Assembly: GCF_018394335.1 (NCBI RefSeq)
Contig: NZ_CP074572.1
Coordinates: 1,364,001 to 1,428,000 of the forward strand
Reading direction: 5' to 3'
Origin: Shewanella dokdonensis
GTDB taxonomy: Bacteria > Pseudomonadota > Gammaproteobacteria > Enterobacterales > Shewanellaceae
DNA: 64,000 bases
The position numbers and the translations under genes were made by a program. The notes under the pieces are model-generated. The model ran no database searches and was not told where the DNA came from. It saw nothing but the letters and a program-made list of their open reading frames with translations. Positions 39,058 to 49,377 of the stretch are shown here, one piece after another. The first letter of the stretch is position 1, and each line of letters begins with the position of its first letter.

Positions 39058-40814
39058 GTGGCGAAATTTGCAGTGGGCTCCCGTGCAGTGCTGCTGGCAG
39101 CCTGCGCATTGTTGCAGCCGGTATACACCGCCGTGGCCGCCGATGCCAATCAACAATTTGAAAAAATTTATTCCAGCGAATGGCAATGGCGCCAAAACCA
39201 GAGCAGTGTTGATGAAGACAGTGATCTGGCTGCCGTCCCCTCTTCTTTGCCAGATGTCAGCCTCAAAACACAGCAGGCGCACCTCAAGTACTGGCAAAAT
39301 GTTGAGCAACAGCTGGATAAACTGGATAGCAGCCAACTATCAGCCGCCAATAAAATCAATCTGGCAGTGTATAAGGAACAGATTGGCTCCTTGATGTCGG
39401 ATGTGCTCAACAAAGTCTATGAACGGCCATTATCTGGCGATACTTCGTTCTGGGGGATCTGAGCTATATGTCAGATCAAGCTTTCCATACCGAGCAAGAT
39501 TATCGCCATTACTTACAGTGGCTAGCCGATATGCCACGCTATTTTCAACAGAATATCGACAATATGCGCGCTGGCTTGAAACGCGGTTTTACTTTGCCGC
39601 AGATCACCTTGCAAGGGCGAGATGCTACTGCGGCGTCAGTTGCCAATGCGACAGCAGCAGATAATATATTTTTCCGGCCTTTTACTAAAATGCCAGACAC
39701 CATTCCGGCACCGGTCCAGGCTGAGTTGAAAGCCGCGGGCCTCAAGGCCATGAGCGACTACGTGATCCCGGCGCATCAGCAGGTGCTGACCTTCCTGCGG
39801 CAAGAATACATTCCCGGCGCCGTAAAATCGCTCGCCGCCTATGACTTACCTAACGGCAAAGCCTTTTATAAGTCACAGATTGAGAAGTACACCACGCTGG
39901 ATCTGAGCGCCGAGCAAATCCACCAGATTGGGCTCGACGAAGTCGCTAAAATCCGTGAGCGGATGCATCAGATCATGCAGCAAGTGGGCTTTAAAGGTGA
40001 CTTAAAAGCTTTTCTGGATTTCCTGCGCACCGATCCGCAGTTCTACGTGAAAACCCCACAGGCACTGCTGGATCGTGCCGCCTGGATCGCCAAAGAGTTT
40101 GATGCCGTGGCTGGTGACTGGTTTGGTCGCCTGCCACGTCGCCGTTTTGCCATTGTGCCAGTTCCCGATGACTTAGCCCCCTTCTATACTGGTGGCCGCG
40201 GTGGCCCAGGCATCTATCTGGTCAATACCTACAATCTGCCTTCACGGCCGTTGTACTCACTGCCAGCGCTGACACTGCATGAATCTGCACCAGGTCATGC
40301 CTTCCAGATGCCATTGGCCGCCGAGAACAAAGAGCTGCCAGAATTTCGCCGTAACTATTACATCTCGGCTTATGGCGAAGGCTGGGCACTTTACTGTGAA
40401 AAACTTGGCGAAGAGATGGGCATCTACCACACCCCATACGAAATCTTCGGCATGTTGAGCTACCAGATGTGGCGCGCGGCAAGGTTGGTAGTAGACACTG
40501 GCATCCACGCCAAAGGCTGGAGCCGCAAACAGGCGCAAGACTTTATGCTGGATAACACCGCACTGTCGGTGCATGAAGTAACCACAGAAGTCGACCGCTA
40601 TATCGCTTGGCCGGGTCAGGCACTGTCCTACTATCTGGGTGAAATGGATATTGAGAAGAATCGCGCCAAAGCCGCAAAGGCGCTGGGCAGCAAGTTTGAT
40701 ATCCGCAATTTCCACGACACTGTGCTGCAACTCGGTTCAGTGCCAATGAAAGTGCTGGATGCGCGTATCGAGCAATTCATCAAGGATGGCGGCCCGTCAC
40801 CGTATCAAGACTAA
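39058..40814 (+). CDS. DUF885-family exported protein (putative metallopeptidase), one frameshift
   Basis: About 586 residues after repair. A signal peptide (VLLAACALLQPVYTAVAA) directs it to the periplasm. LTLHESAPGHAFQ carries the HExxxGH-like pattern of DUF885, with a later glutamate in YGEGWALYCEKLGEEMG, a zinc-peptidase-like arrangement. The family function is poorly defined. The frame breaks at the G-run 39452-39456; one G restores DTSFWGDLSYMSDQAF. The GTG start at 39058 follows AAGGAGAAGGA. The promoter region just upstream is extremely AT-rich. Confidence 0.85.
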
Positions 40815-40832
40815 GCAACACTTGCCATATCA

Positions 40833-40882
40833 CAGGCAGGCCCCCTCAAGATGGACATGGATGTCCACAGTGGCCCTGCCTG
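40833..40882 (+). terminator. Branched stem-loop after the DUF885 gene
   Basis: The outer stem CAGGCAGG/CCTGCCTG encloses an inner hairpin TGGACAT/ATGTCCA. It ends before TTCTTGT, a weak T tract. Confidence 0.5.
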
Positions 40883-40973
40883 CTTCTTGTCATTCCAGGT
40901 CGCCACTATCCCATTTCTGCATTGACCCAAACAGCATTACGCTTAGCCACTTTCACTGAACTAGGACATTTAG

Positions 40974-41336
40974 GTGAGCAGCAAAATAATCAAATATGAA
41001 CGGATACAAAGGGAACAACACGTTATTGCAGGAATACCTGTACAAGTATCCTATGATCGCTTTACCACCAGATTCACGATAGCAGCGGAAGGATGTAAAA
41101 AATATTCTAAGATGCTTTGTTTTTGGCCAGTACATAATGCAAAATTTACAATTAATTCAAATAGTTTTAATTTAAAGATTCGCTATTTTTTATTGTGGAG
41201 TGCGAAAGTCACAAGTGGTGAAGAGGTGGTAGTGCAAGAACTTTTACCACGGCGCCGAAGACGCGCAATGATGCTGCTTGGTTACAGTGTTTTTATCATA
41301 TTAATTAAAACTATTATGGTGATTATGGCTGCCTAA
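40974..41336 (+). CDS. Hypothetical protein with one C-terminal membrane helix
   Basis: 120 residues from a GTG start. The first 90 residues are soluble and beta-strand-like. A basic stretch (LLPRRRRRAMM) immediately precedes a single hydrophobic helix (LLGYSVFIILIKTIMVIMAA), so it should be tail-anchored with the bulk in the cytosol. I do not recognise the family. AT-rich composition differs from the DUF885 gene. It lies upstream of an HTH regulator on the same strand, 134 bases away. Confidence 0.5.
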   Translation: MSSKIIKYERIQREQHVIAGIPVQVSYDRFTTRFTIAAEGCKKYSKMLCFWPVHNAKFTINSNSFNLKIRYFLLWSAKVTSGEEVVVQELLPRRRRRAMMLLGYSVFIILIKTIMVIMAA

Positions 41337-41469
41337 TTCTGAGGGACAGCTGAACGCACTATGGCGGCTAATGTGGCGGGCAGTTGGCGCAAAGTGGCGG
41401 CAGACTGGCGTTGTATGCTAAAACAGTTTATGGCTATTTAATTCCTCGACTGACAGAGAGGAAGCGGAA

Positions 41470-42064
41470 ATGGAAAATGACCAAATGATCAATTCTGAAG
41501 TAGTCAAAAACTTGAGAAAAATGCCGGTTGGTCGCAAGAGCAACTTGCCCAAGCAGCAGGCATCAGCTTGCGCACCATTCAACGCGTCGAAACAGCAGGA
41601 AAATCATCAAGAGAAACCAAGCTATGTTTAGCTGCCACGTTTAATGTGGATTTGGCAGATTTGGAAGTAAAACCTCATGTTATAAACACCACTAGACGCA
41701 GTAATTGGGTGGCAGCTACGCTATTTTTGCTAACGGCAACAGTGTCATGTATTGGTCTTTATAACGACGTGTCTAACCCGCTATTTTTTATCGCCAATTT
41801 AACTGCCATTAGCACATTTATCTACAGTGTATTTAGCTGGTATTTCGCATCAGCGCCAACTCTCCGAGCTGATATGAGGACCACGGTTAATGCTGGCTTT
41901 ATATACCTTGCCATATTTGCTTTTTCTCGCTGTTGGGCAATTTGGGGACGGCGGTTCTCATGCCCATGCTGTTATCTCTGGCATTGTTTTGCAGCGTATT
42001 TTTCGTTATCAACCGATTGGTGGTGGGCAAGACACCAGATTCAAGCCCAAACCGAGGGCGTTAG
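41470..42064 (+). CDS. HTH (XRE-type) regulator with C-terminal membrane helices, two frameshifts
   Basis: About 198 residues after repair. The N-terminal helix-turn-helix reads VVKNLRKNAGWSQEQLAQAAGISLRTIQRVE, a clear XRE fold. Residues about 75-190 contain four hydrophobic segments, ending in TAVLMPMLLSLALFCSVFFVINRLVV. The protein should be a membrane-held DNA-binding regulator. Frame breaks lie at the A-run 41517-41521 and the G-run 41944-41947; one base at each gives a continuous protein. It shares its layout with the gene at 43636. The target is unknown. Confidence 0.72.
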
Positions 42065-42148
42065 CGAAAGATTACCGACTTGAGGTCCAATAAAAATACG
42101 CCGCGACTTTGCCATTATCGCGCCGTATTTTGGCCTAAATACAAGAGG

Positions 42149-42943
42149 CTAATTGCCTTGAGCCACCGCACAAGCAATGGTCAGGGCGTTCTTGGGCTGC
42201 GGCACCAGCGCGCTTAAATCGCTTGTGCTTGTTTCTAAAAATCCCCCGATTGCCGATGCATAGATTGACATAAGCATTGAGGGTTGAAATGGGAGTAACG
42301 GCAACTTACCAAGCCTCGCGCGCTCGACCGCCAGACGCGTTGGTTGGTAGTCAGCCCCAATACAGTATGCCAGCTCGGCTAATGAAAAAGATGTTGTCCC
42401 AGACAACTCGTAGCAGGTATTAGCGTGTATCGCCGCATCTGCCAGAACCGTCACAGCGGCAGTTGCGAGATCGTCGCGAGCCACGGCGGATATACCCGTA
42501 GCGCCCAAAGGGGCGGTTATGTGGCCATCATGTGGTGTTGCTAGTGCGCCAATTAACTCCGCGTAAAGGCCATTACGCAAGATAGTCCAGGTCATACCGC
42601 TTGCTTGAAGCTGCCGCTCCGTCCAACGATGCGCTAAGGCAAATCCTAAATGATCGCTGCTGCCTGACAGACTGGTATAGACGATATGCCGGACGCCTTG
42701 TGAGCGAGCCGCCGCGATAACATTACCGTGCCGTTGCATGACAACATCATCTTCAGCATACCCGGCAGAGGTGAGAAACAAGATATCAACATCCGTGAAA
42801 TCAAGAGTGGCAGGATTATCGAAATCCATCTGGCGATCGAATCCCTGCGAGCGGCTGGCGGTGATAATGGGTAAGCCGCGCGCTTGAGCCTTTTGTGTCA
42901 CAAGTGATGCTAGGTGGCCCGAAGCCCCGGTGATAAGAATCAT
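42149..42943 (-). CDS. NmrA/QorB-like NAD(P)-binding oxidoreductase
   Basis: 264 residues, atypical short-chain fold. MILITGASGHLASLVTQKA is the nucleotide-binding loop, HIVYTSLSGS and TWTILRNGLYAE are QorB/NmrA-family motifs. E. coli QorB (YtfG) reduces quinones with NADPH and is divergent from the HxlR regulator YtfH. Here an HxlR regulator is also divergent, 70 bases away, supporting a redox-stress role. It lacks the Tyr-x3-Lys catalytic pair of classical SDRs, as usual in this family. Intact. Confidence 0.85.
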   Translation of the reverse strand: MILITGASGHLASLVTQKAQARGLPIITASRSQGFDRQMDFDNPATLDFTDVDILFLTSAGYAEDDVVMQRHGNVIAAARSQGVRHIVYTSLSGSSDHLGFALAHRWTERQLQASGMTWTILRNGLYAELIGALATPHDGHITAPLGATGISAVARDDLATAAVTVLADAAIHANTCYELSGTTSFSLAELAYCIGADYQPTRLAVERARLGKLPLLPFQPSMLMSIYASAIGGFLETSTSDLSALVPQPKNALTIACAVAQGN

Positions 42944-43013
42944 AACGTTTCCTTTGTTGCATGGTTTCCTCTATCTTAAAGAAACCCTAGCCGCTTCATA
43001 AGGAGGCACAATT

Positions 43014-43424
43014 TTGTCGGCTACACACATTGATGTTCGTACGGCGTCAGCTATCGCGCCTTGCGGTGCTGAGGAGCATGAGGACTGCGGATTACGGCTG
43101 CTCCTTGAGCGGTTAGGTGAACGCTGGACGGTAATGACACTGGCGGAGCTGTCAAACGGCCCGAAGCGTTATCGGGAGATTGAAAAAGCATTAGTGGGAA
43201 TATCGCAGAGGATGATGACCTTGACGTTGCGCAGATTAGAGCGTGATGGCTATGTTTTACGCCATATTGACCCCACGATTCCGCCAAGCGTCACCTATGA
43301 ACTGTCAGCACTTGGACGTTCATTTTCAAGCCAAGTAGCCCTGCTGGTCACATGGAGCAAAGAACACAAAGCTGAACTTGAGTTAGCACGTTCGACCTTT
43401 GATAAAAAACATCGCCAACCGTAA
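43014..43424 (+). CDS. HxlR-family transcriptional regulator
   Basis: 136 residues. LLLERLGERWTVMTLAELSNGPKRYREIEKAL followed by ISQRMMTLTLRRLERDGYVLR is the HxlR winged helix. A cysteine close to the start of the domain (EDCGLRLL) fits the redox-sensing cysteine of several members such as YodB and QorR. A TTG start has a strong AGGAGG site nine bases before. It is divergent from the QorB-like gene, which it probably represses. Confidence 0.88.
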   Translation: MSATHIDVRTASAIAPCGAEEHEDCGLRLLLERLGERWTVMTLAELSNGPKRYREIEKALVGISQRMMTLTLRRLERDGYVLRHIDPTIPPSVTYELSALGRSFSSQVALLVTWSKEHKAELELARSTFDKKHRQP

Positions 43425-43635
43425 GTTTTGATGTACTCAAACACCAACAAACCATGTTACCTTTACGTAACAAAATAGGGCGATGGCACATCGCTAGTGA
43501 CCGCTACAGCATAGCTGGCACGCAAGTGTCGTAAATCTGTGGCTATAGTGTCAGGTATCTGTCTTGGTGGTGTCAGGGCGATTGCAGGTTAATATCACTA
43601 TTATGACCTTATCTTTTAGCAACAAGTAAGGTCAG

Positions 43636-44099
43636 ATGATGAGTAGAGATGTGAAATTAGATAAGAATATCATTCAAAAACTTCGTGCAATTAAATGTTG
43701 GAGCCAGGAAGAATTGGCGGTTGCGAGTGGACTGAGCGTAAGAACTATTCAGCGTGTGGAAAAAGTGGTACCGCATCGATAGAAACCACCAAAGCGCTGG
43801 CGTCAGTCTTTGCCGTATCCCCCGATGAGTTACAACTATCTCAAAAATTAGAAAATGTCACCTTTCATTTTATCTGTAAATATACATGGCTGTTTACCTT
43901 TGCTTTATCAAGTCTTTTCTTTGGCCTCTGGATTGTTGATATTCTGATACCAACACTGAAAGGTGCAGATTTTAACCAACAATACGAAATACATGGCAAT
44001 TTTAGATATCTTGATTTTGGTGGCATCAGCTTTTTTGTTGGTTTTTTATGCTTAGCATTAAATGTATTCGTAGAGTATTTAAACAAAAAAATTAATTAA
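43636..44099 (+). CDS. HTH (XRE-type) regulator with C-terminal membrane helices, one frameshift
   Basis: About 154 residues after repair. The DNA-binding domain is IIQKLRAIKCWSQEELAVASGLSVRTIQRVEKSGTASIETTKALA. Two hydrophobic segments follow (about 80-100 and 130-147), separated by a polar loop. It has the same HTH-then-membrane layout as the gene 1.6 kb upstream, and the two HTH cores are close (WSQEELAxASGxSxRTIQRVE). The frame breaks at the A-run 43760-43764. Likely a paralogue by duplication, or a common accessory family. Confidence 0.72.
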
Positions 44100-44129
44100 A
44101 AGCGCTAGTTATGTTAGCCATTAATAAAT

Positions 44130-44157
44130 ATTTAAGGTGCAATATTTAAGGTGCAAT
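44130..44157. repeat. Tandem 14-bp repeat
   Basis: ATTTAAGGTGCAAT occurs twice head to tail. A related CTTAAGGTGCAA is found at 44654. Located between the membrane HTH gene and a small hypothetical gene. Confidence 0.7.
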
Positions 44158-44240
44158 ACATAAGGGCAAAATAGCATCTTTTGCTTGCATCATTATAAAA
44201 AGGTGTCTTGCAAGGGCAATAATATCGACAAGGAAGTTAA

Positions 44241-44507
44241 GTGCCTATTTATATAAAGTTAGAACGTTCCAATGAATATGTTGCTTTACTTGCAAAAGGT
44301 AAATGGGAACTGTCTTACCAAATCCAAGAGCTCGAACGGTGGTTAATTGAAAACTCAGAAGATTTAGTTGCCTCCCACTATATTGCGGATATTGGCTTCA
44401 GTATCCGAGAACAAGCATGTGGCGGTGGGGCTATTTTATCACCAGAAGCTATGTCGATTATGGGTAAACTTGGGATTAAGCTGTATCTATCTGAATATTG
44501 CGAATAA
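44241..44507 (+). CDS. Small hypothetical protein
   Basis: 88 residues from a GTG start with an AAGGAAG site. It is acidic, soluble, without signal peptide or membrane helix. Predicted alternating strands and helices, with a glycine patch (ACGGGAI) in the middle. I do not recognise it. It lies in an AT-rich patch with the two membrane HTH regulators. It could be an orphan immunity-type or stress protein, but nothing in the sequence shows that. Confidence 0.5.
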   Translation: MPIYIKLERSNEYVALLAKGKWELSYQIQELERWLIENSEDLVASHYIADIGFSIREQACGGGAILSPEAMSIMGKLGIKLYLSEYCE

Positions 44508-44599
44508 CGCATAAAACTGAGGCTGACGCTTGTAGCGCGCAGCGCAGTTACCAGAAAAATATATGAGGTGCATACAGTCCTGCATGAGTCGATACGCTT

Positions 44600-44731
44600 A
44601 TGTCGTTTTCCATCCCGACGCCCCATGTGTATTGGCACCGACCACAGCAGTTACTTAAGGTGCAAGCACAGTATTGGCGCTGGCATGCCGCGATTTTAGG
44701 TGATGATTTCACAACTGTCTTAGCCAAATAG
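44600..44731 (+). CDS. Doubtful 43-residue ORF
   Basis: An ATG-to-TAG frame rich in Trp, His and Gln (HVYWHRPQQLLKVQAQYWRWHAAI) overlaps the end of the permease gene by 12 bases. There is no clear ribosome site. It could be the tail of a lost gene. Confidence 0.2.
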   Translation: MSFSIPTPHVYWHRPQQLLKVQAQYWRWHAAILGDDFTTVLAK

Positions 44732-46000
44732 CAACGCGTTCACACCGCCCGCCGCTAACCACATCGCCAGCATGTAGCGCCAGTTTTGCCGCAAAATAGT
44801 ACGGCTACTGGCGTTGTAACGGCTCACCATCGATAAACCAACACCAGACAGTGGACTCACCGCGGTGGCGGTACCCCATACGGAGAGATACAAAAATGCC
44901 AACTGATTCATGTTGCTCACTAGCGGCATCAGTAAAGGCGCCACCAGCGATACACTGACAACCGGGTGCACACCTATGAGTCCCGCGAGGATCATAATGG
45001 CACTGATCCCCCAAAATAGTGTTGGTGTCAGATGCGTTGCCGAGAAACTGAATAGGGATGGATAACAGGCAATCATGGCCGCCACCCCGGTTGAAAACAC
45101 CCCGGCCGCTAAAAATAACGAAAACTGACTGGCGACGCCGGCAAGGCGCTGCTCAACATAGTTCACCAGCACTTTACGCCGGGGTCTGCCGCGTAAAAAT
45201 AGCAATGCTCCCAGGGGCGCAATGATACTGATGATGGTTAAAATATTGGTCTTTTCATATATGCTGTGCAGCGTCAGCACCACGATCGCCAGCAACCCAG
45301 GAATAAACAGACTGTCGCGTTTCAAGGGGTAACCACGAAACGCCTGCAAATTACCACGGCTGGCTTCGAAGTAAGTAAGCGCAAACATCAATCCCGCCAT
45401 GATTACGCCAGGCAAGAATGTGGAAGTCCACTGCGCACCTGGGGCATAGGTCATTGCCACCCCAAAAGCCACAAAGAAAGGTGACCAGTAAGCGCCCGCA
45501 CAGAAGCCACGCATCAGTACTCGGATCTGCTCATCGGTTAGGGGATTTTTACGCATTAGTCGATCACCTACCACGAAGATAATCGACAAGTTGATGGCCG
45601 CTCCTAACAGGTGACATGAAAGGATAGTTGACCAAAAGCCCTTACGGCCAGTGGGTTGTGATTGGTCTTCCTGTTCTGGATTGGTCAACGCCAGAAATGA
45701 TACCGCTACGAACATAGATAACAGTGGCAAATTACGGGTGGTAGCACTCTCGAAATCCAGCCCAACGCCATGCAACATGCCCCATAGCAACATCAGCACT
45801 CCGGCGCCGAATAGTATCGCCGACTGTTTTCTGGCAGAGCGGCCAAGCGCCTTCCAGCAATAGCCTATGGCCAGCCAAGAAGCCAATGCTGGCAGATATG
45901 GCGGCCAGCCCAAGGCTAACACCAATAGATACAAGCCCCAGGTAGCCAGTACTAACCACCCGGCCAATTGACTATGGGATAAATGAGACGACAGCGCTGA
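44720..46000 (-). CDS. Polytopic membrane protein, possible ion-transporter-superfamily permease
   Basis: 426 residues with about 11-12 hydrophobic helices and no signal peptide. LIGVHPVVSVSLVAPLLMPL and SVWGTATAVSPLSGVGLSMVSRYN look like the paired re-entrant loops seen in IT-superfamily (ArsB/CitM/NhaD-like) carriers, but I cannot assign a substrate. The ATG at 46000 with GGGAAGG upstream is preferred over a longer frame starting at 46126, whose first 42 residues are not membrane-like. It is alone on the minus strand. Confidence 0.65.
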   Translation of the reverse strand, partial: SALSSHLSHSQLAGWLVLATWGLYLLVLALGWPPYLPALASWLAIGYCWKALGRSARKQSAILFGAGVLMLLWGMLHGVGLDFESATTRNLPLLSMFVAVSFLALTNPEQEDQSQPTGRKGFWSTILSCHLLGAAINLSIIFVVGDRLMRKNPLTDEQIRVLMRGFCAGAYWSPFFVAFGVAMTYAPGAQWTSTFLPGVIMAGLMFALTYFEASRGNLQAFRGYPLKRDSLFIPGLLAIVVLTLHSIYEKTNILTIISIIAPLGALLFLRGRPRRKVLVNYVEQRLAGVASQFSLFLAAGVFSTGVAAMIACYPSLFSFSATHLTPTLFWGISAIMILAGLIGVHPVVSVSLVAPLLMPLVSNMNQLAFLYLSVWGTATAVSPLSGVGLSMVSRYNASSRTILRQNWRYMLAMWLAAGGVNALLFG

Positions 46001-46383
46001 CATAGACCTTCCCGCACCGGACAACTCTGGTCTGGTCACGCCACCAGCCAGGCACAAAAACTGCCGCATTGTAACAGGTTTAATCCGCTGAATAATGGGT
46101 GACAGCACCACAAATATGCCTGTCATACCAGTTGGTAACAGCTACATGTGCTATCAGCATTGTTTCGTCACGCTGATGGCGATGTTGTTAACAAGCATGA
46201 GGCTTTAGTAGCAAAACTGAAGAAAACACCTGTAAAACCAAACTATTACATGACTCATCCAGCGATTGCCGAGATAAATAAACTAGAACTAAATCTCATT
46301 TTTTTAAATTTAGGTTGCACTAAATAAAAATATCAATATTATTCCAAACGATAATAATTCTCATTGGTATTACGGAGTAATTG
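46001..46383. promoter_or_regulatory. Intergenic region with a Fur box before the siderophore receptor
   Basis: 383 bases. The Fur-like site GATAATAATTCTCATTGGT (46350-46368) matches about 14 of 19 consensus positions and ends 15 bases before the receptor ATG. The rest is AT-rich without a gene. Confidence 0.65.
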
Positions 46384-48707
46384 ATGACACGTATAGTCCC
46401 GGCCACGATTTCAGTGGTAAGTGCGCTCACCCTAGCCTTATCTGCGGCAACCGCCAGTGCTGCTGAACCAACCACCGACCATCAAGATGTTACCGAACAA
46501 TCGCAAGCGACCTTAGATAATAAGGCGGCCACCGATGACCAATCACTGCGGGGCCAAACCGGTAACCGGCACCATAAAAAAGCCAAAGAAAAGATTGAAA
46601 AGGTTATCGTGATTGGTACTGCGGAGCAGCAGATCAAGCAATCTCTTGGGGTTTCTGTCATCACCTCCGAAGATTTAGAACGCCGTCCGCCGGCGAATGA
46701 TCTCGCTGAACTGATCCGTAAGATGCCTGGCGTTAACCTCACGGGAAATAGTGCTTCTGGCCAATATGGTAACAACCGCCAGATTGACCTGCGTGGCATG
46801 GGGCCGGAAAACACTCTGATTTTGGTTGATGGCAAACCTGTATCATCACGCAACTCAGTGCGCATGGGGCGCTCCGGTGAACGTAATAGCCGTGGTGATA
46901 GCAACTGGGTACCCGCTGATGCGGTAGAAAGAATTGAAATTCTGCGAGGCCCAGCCGCCGCACGTTATGGTTCTGGGGCTTCCGGTGGGGTGGTCAACAT
47001 CATCACCAAAGCGCCATCCAAAAATTACATGGCAGCGTTACCCTATTTACGAATCAGCCAGAAGATAGCTTAGAAGGCTCCAGTGAACGTGCCGGATTTA
47101 ACCTCTCTGGCGGTTTAACGGATGAGCTGTCATTCCGCCTGTATGGCAACCTCAACAAAACGGATGCCGACGACCCACGCCTTAACGCTAACTTTGCCAC
47201 GAGTGATACCGCCATGGCCCCCGCATACCGCGAAGGGGTACGCAATAAAGATGTCAACGGGTTAGTCCGTTGGGATGCCTCTAAACATCAGGTATTTGAA
47301 TTTGAAGCGGGTTTCAGCCGCCAAGGTAATATCTATGCCGGCGATCGCGCGGTAAATAGCAATGGTTCAGATTTAATGGACGAATTAGCCAATAATGGTG
47401 TGGAAACCAACATTATGTACCGCCAAAGTGCTTCCATTGCCCACCGAGGGAGCTGGGACTGGGGAGACACCAACCTGTCATTCTCTTATGAAAATACCCG
47501 TAACCATCGTCTCAACGAAGGCTTGGCAGGTGGTGGCGAAGGCAGCATTACCTCCGACAGTGAATGGTCAACCTCGACCTATGAGACCTACGAACTGGCA
47601 GGTAGCGCCAGCGTACCATTTAAACTACTAGGGTTAGCCCACAACGGCACTCTCGGTTTTGAAGTCGGTCAAGATAAGCTGGACGACCCACACTCAGTTT
47701 CTCAAGGCACTATGGGTGGCGCTATTGATGGTTTGAGTGACGTCCGCAACGGAAAATCTGACAGTAAATACCAAGCACTATACGCCGAAGACAACATTGA
47801 ACTGACTCGAGCATGGATGCTGACTGCTGGCGTGCGTATGGATCATTACGACAAGTTCGGCAATAACTTTAGCCCCTACGTCAGCAGCTCTTACGAACTC
47901 ACCCAAGACTTGACCTTACGTGTCGGTATTGCCAAAGCGTTTAAGGCACCCAACTTATATCAGGCCAACCCAGATTACCTGTACTACACCCGCGGTAACG
48001 GTTGTCCAAACCAATTCCCAAGCCAAGGTGCTGGCTGCTATATTTTAGGTAATGATGATCTCGACCCAGAGACCAGTGTTAATAAAGAGGTTGGCCTGCA
48101 ATATCAACACACGGGTTGGAATGCCAGTTTGACCTACTTCCGTAACGACTATGACGGTAAAATTGTATCAGGCTTAGTACCTTACGGTGAAAACGACAAT
48201 GGTGCGTATCTGCTGCAATGGGTCAATGCCGACAAAGCCATTGTGGAAGGGTTTGAAGGTAACCTGAAAGTACCCTTGATTGGTGAATATGGTGAGGTGC
48301 TCAATTGGAACACCAATATCACCTACATGGACAAAAACCGCAACGAGACCACCAACCAACCGTTATCAGTCATCCCTCGTTACACCATCAACTCCATGTT
48401 GGATTGGCAAGTGATTGACGATCTGTCGCTGTCCTTTACCTGGACACGCTACGGTACTCAACGGCCACAAACCCTGACCTTAACAGGCGCCGATGCCGCT
48501 GGTGATGAACTGCGTGAACGTGAACCCTATAGTCTGCTGAGCTTAGGTGCCAACTATCACTTCAATGATGCTCTGCGCTTTAGTTTAGGTGTAACCAACC
48601 TGACGGATCGTCGTCTGTTCCGTGAAGCCACTAACTCAGCAGCGGGAGCCAATACCTACAACGAACCAGGACGCGCTTATTATCTGTCAGCGACCTATTC
48701 TTTCTAG
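46384..48707 (+). CDS. TonB-dependent siderophore receptor (FepA/PfeA-like), one frameshift
   Basis: About 775 residues after repair. It is an outer-membrane barrel taking up ferric siderophore with energy from TonB. After the signal peptide comes a TonB-box-like EKVIVIG, then the plug (DLAELIRKMPGVNLTG, QIDLRGMGPENTLILVDGKPV, VERIEILRGPAAARYGSGASGGVVNIITK). The FepA-type QIDLRGMGPENTLIL text suggests a catecholate siderophore. The barrel ends in YYLSATYSF. The frame breaks near 47028; one base restores NYHGSVTLFTNQPEDSLEG. A Fur box precedes it. The ATG at 46384 with GGAG is preferred to a TTG three bases earlier. Confidence 0.88.
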
Positions 48708-48725
48708 CCATGGTGCAAAACCAAA

Positions 48726-48753
48726 GGCCGCACTCGACTGAATGCGACCTTTT
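48726..48753 (+). terminator. Terminator after the siderophore receptor
   Basis: An imperfect stem GGCCGCACTC/GAATGCGACC with a GACT loop followed by four T, 18 bases past the stop. Confidence 0.65.
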
Positions 48754-49377
48754 ACACATAACACATAATAAATTGAAATTTAATAGTTTTTATACATTAT
48801 TGACAGTATTTAGCCATACCGTTAGCCGTTCACATCGGCTTTAGGCTAGATATATTTGTGGTTCTCGCTAGAGACGCCCCACCTAGAACGGCAGTCAGCC
48901 CCAAGTGAACTGGATGCGAGTTCTAGCGGCAACAGCGGCATTGTGATTTTTATCGGTCGCCGTGCAACAACAGCTCGCCTCCCGGTGGCGCTAAATCGTG
49001 TTTACCAGCATCACTCATGAGCACATGAGCAACCACCTATCGGGAGTGTTACCCAAAACGCTCGGCGGTTCTTCATATGTGCATACCGCATAAATACCCA
49101 CACTATTTCTATGCTTCTTAGTCATTGCCAGCCTCAGCTGTAATACTGCCTCTATCGGATGTTATATAACTACATGTTTTTAATGTAGTTATAGTTATCA
49201 CATTCAGCATCATCACTGTATTGTTTATCTCTAGTTCATAAAATCATATATAGAATATCGTATAATATATTTGACATACTATTTGTATTGTGTGTTTATT
49301 ATACATGTTAGTGAAACGTGAATTAACTAACGCCACAAAATAACAAGACCCATACATATGAAGTGAAGAGGAAAGCC
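48754..49377. promoter_or_regulatory. AT-rich intergenic region before the second TonB receptor
   Basis: 624 bases without a gene. A perfect inverted repeat TATAACTACAT/ATGTAGTTATA with a 7-base centre lies at 49165-49193. A TTGACA at 49271-49276 with TTTATT/TATTAT 18-20 bases later is a weak promoter candidate for the receptor. No Fur box was seen. Confidence 0.45.

Noticed and set aside
44508..44719. Integron attC-like site
   Set aside because: GC-rich hairpin text near 44530-44565 lacks the paired RYYYAAC/GTTRRRY core sites.
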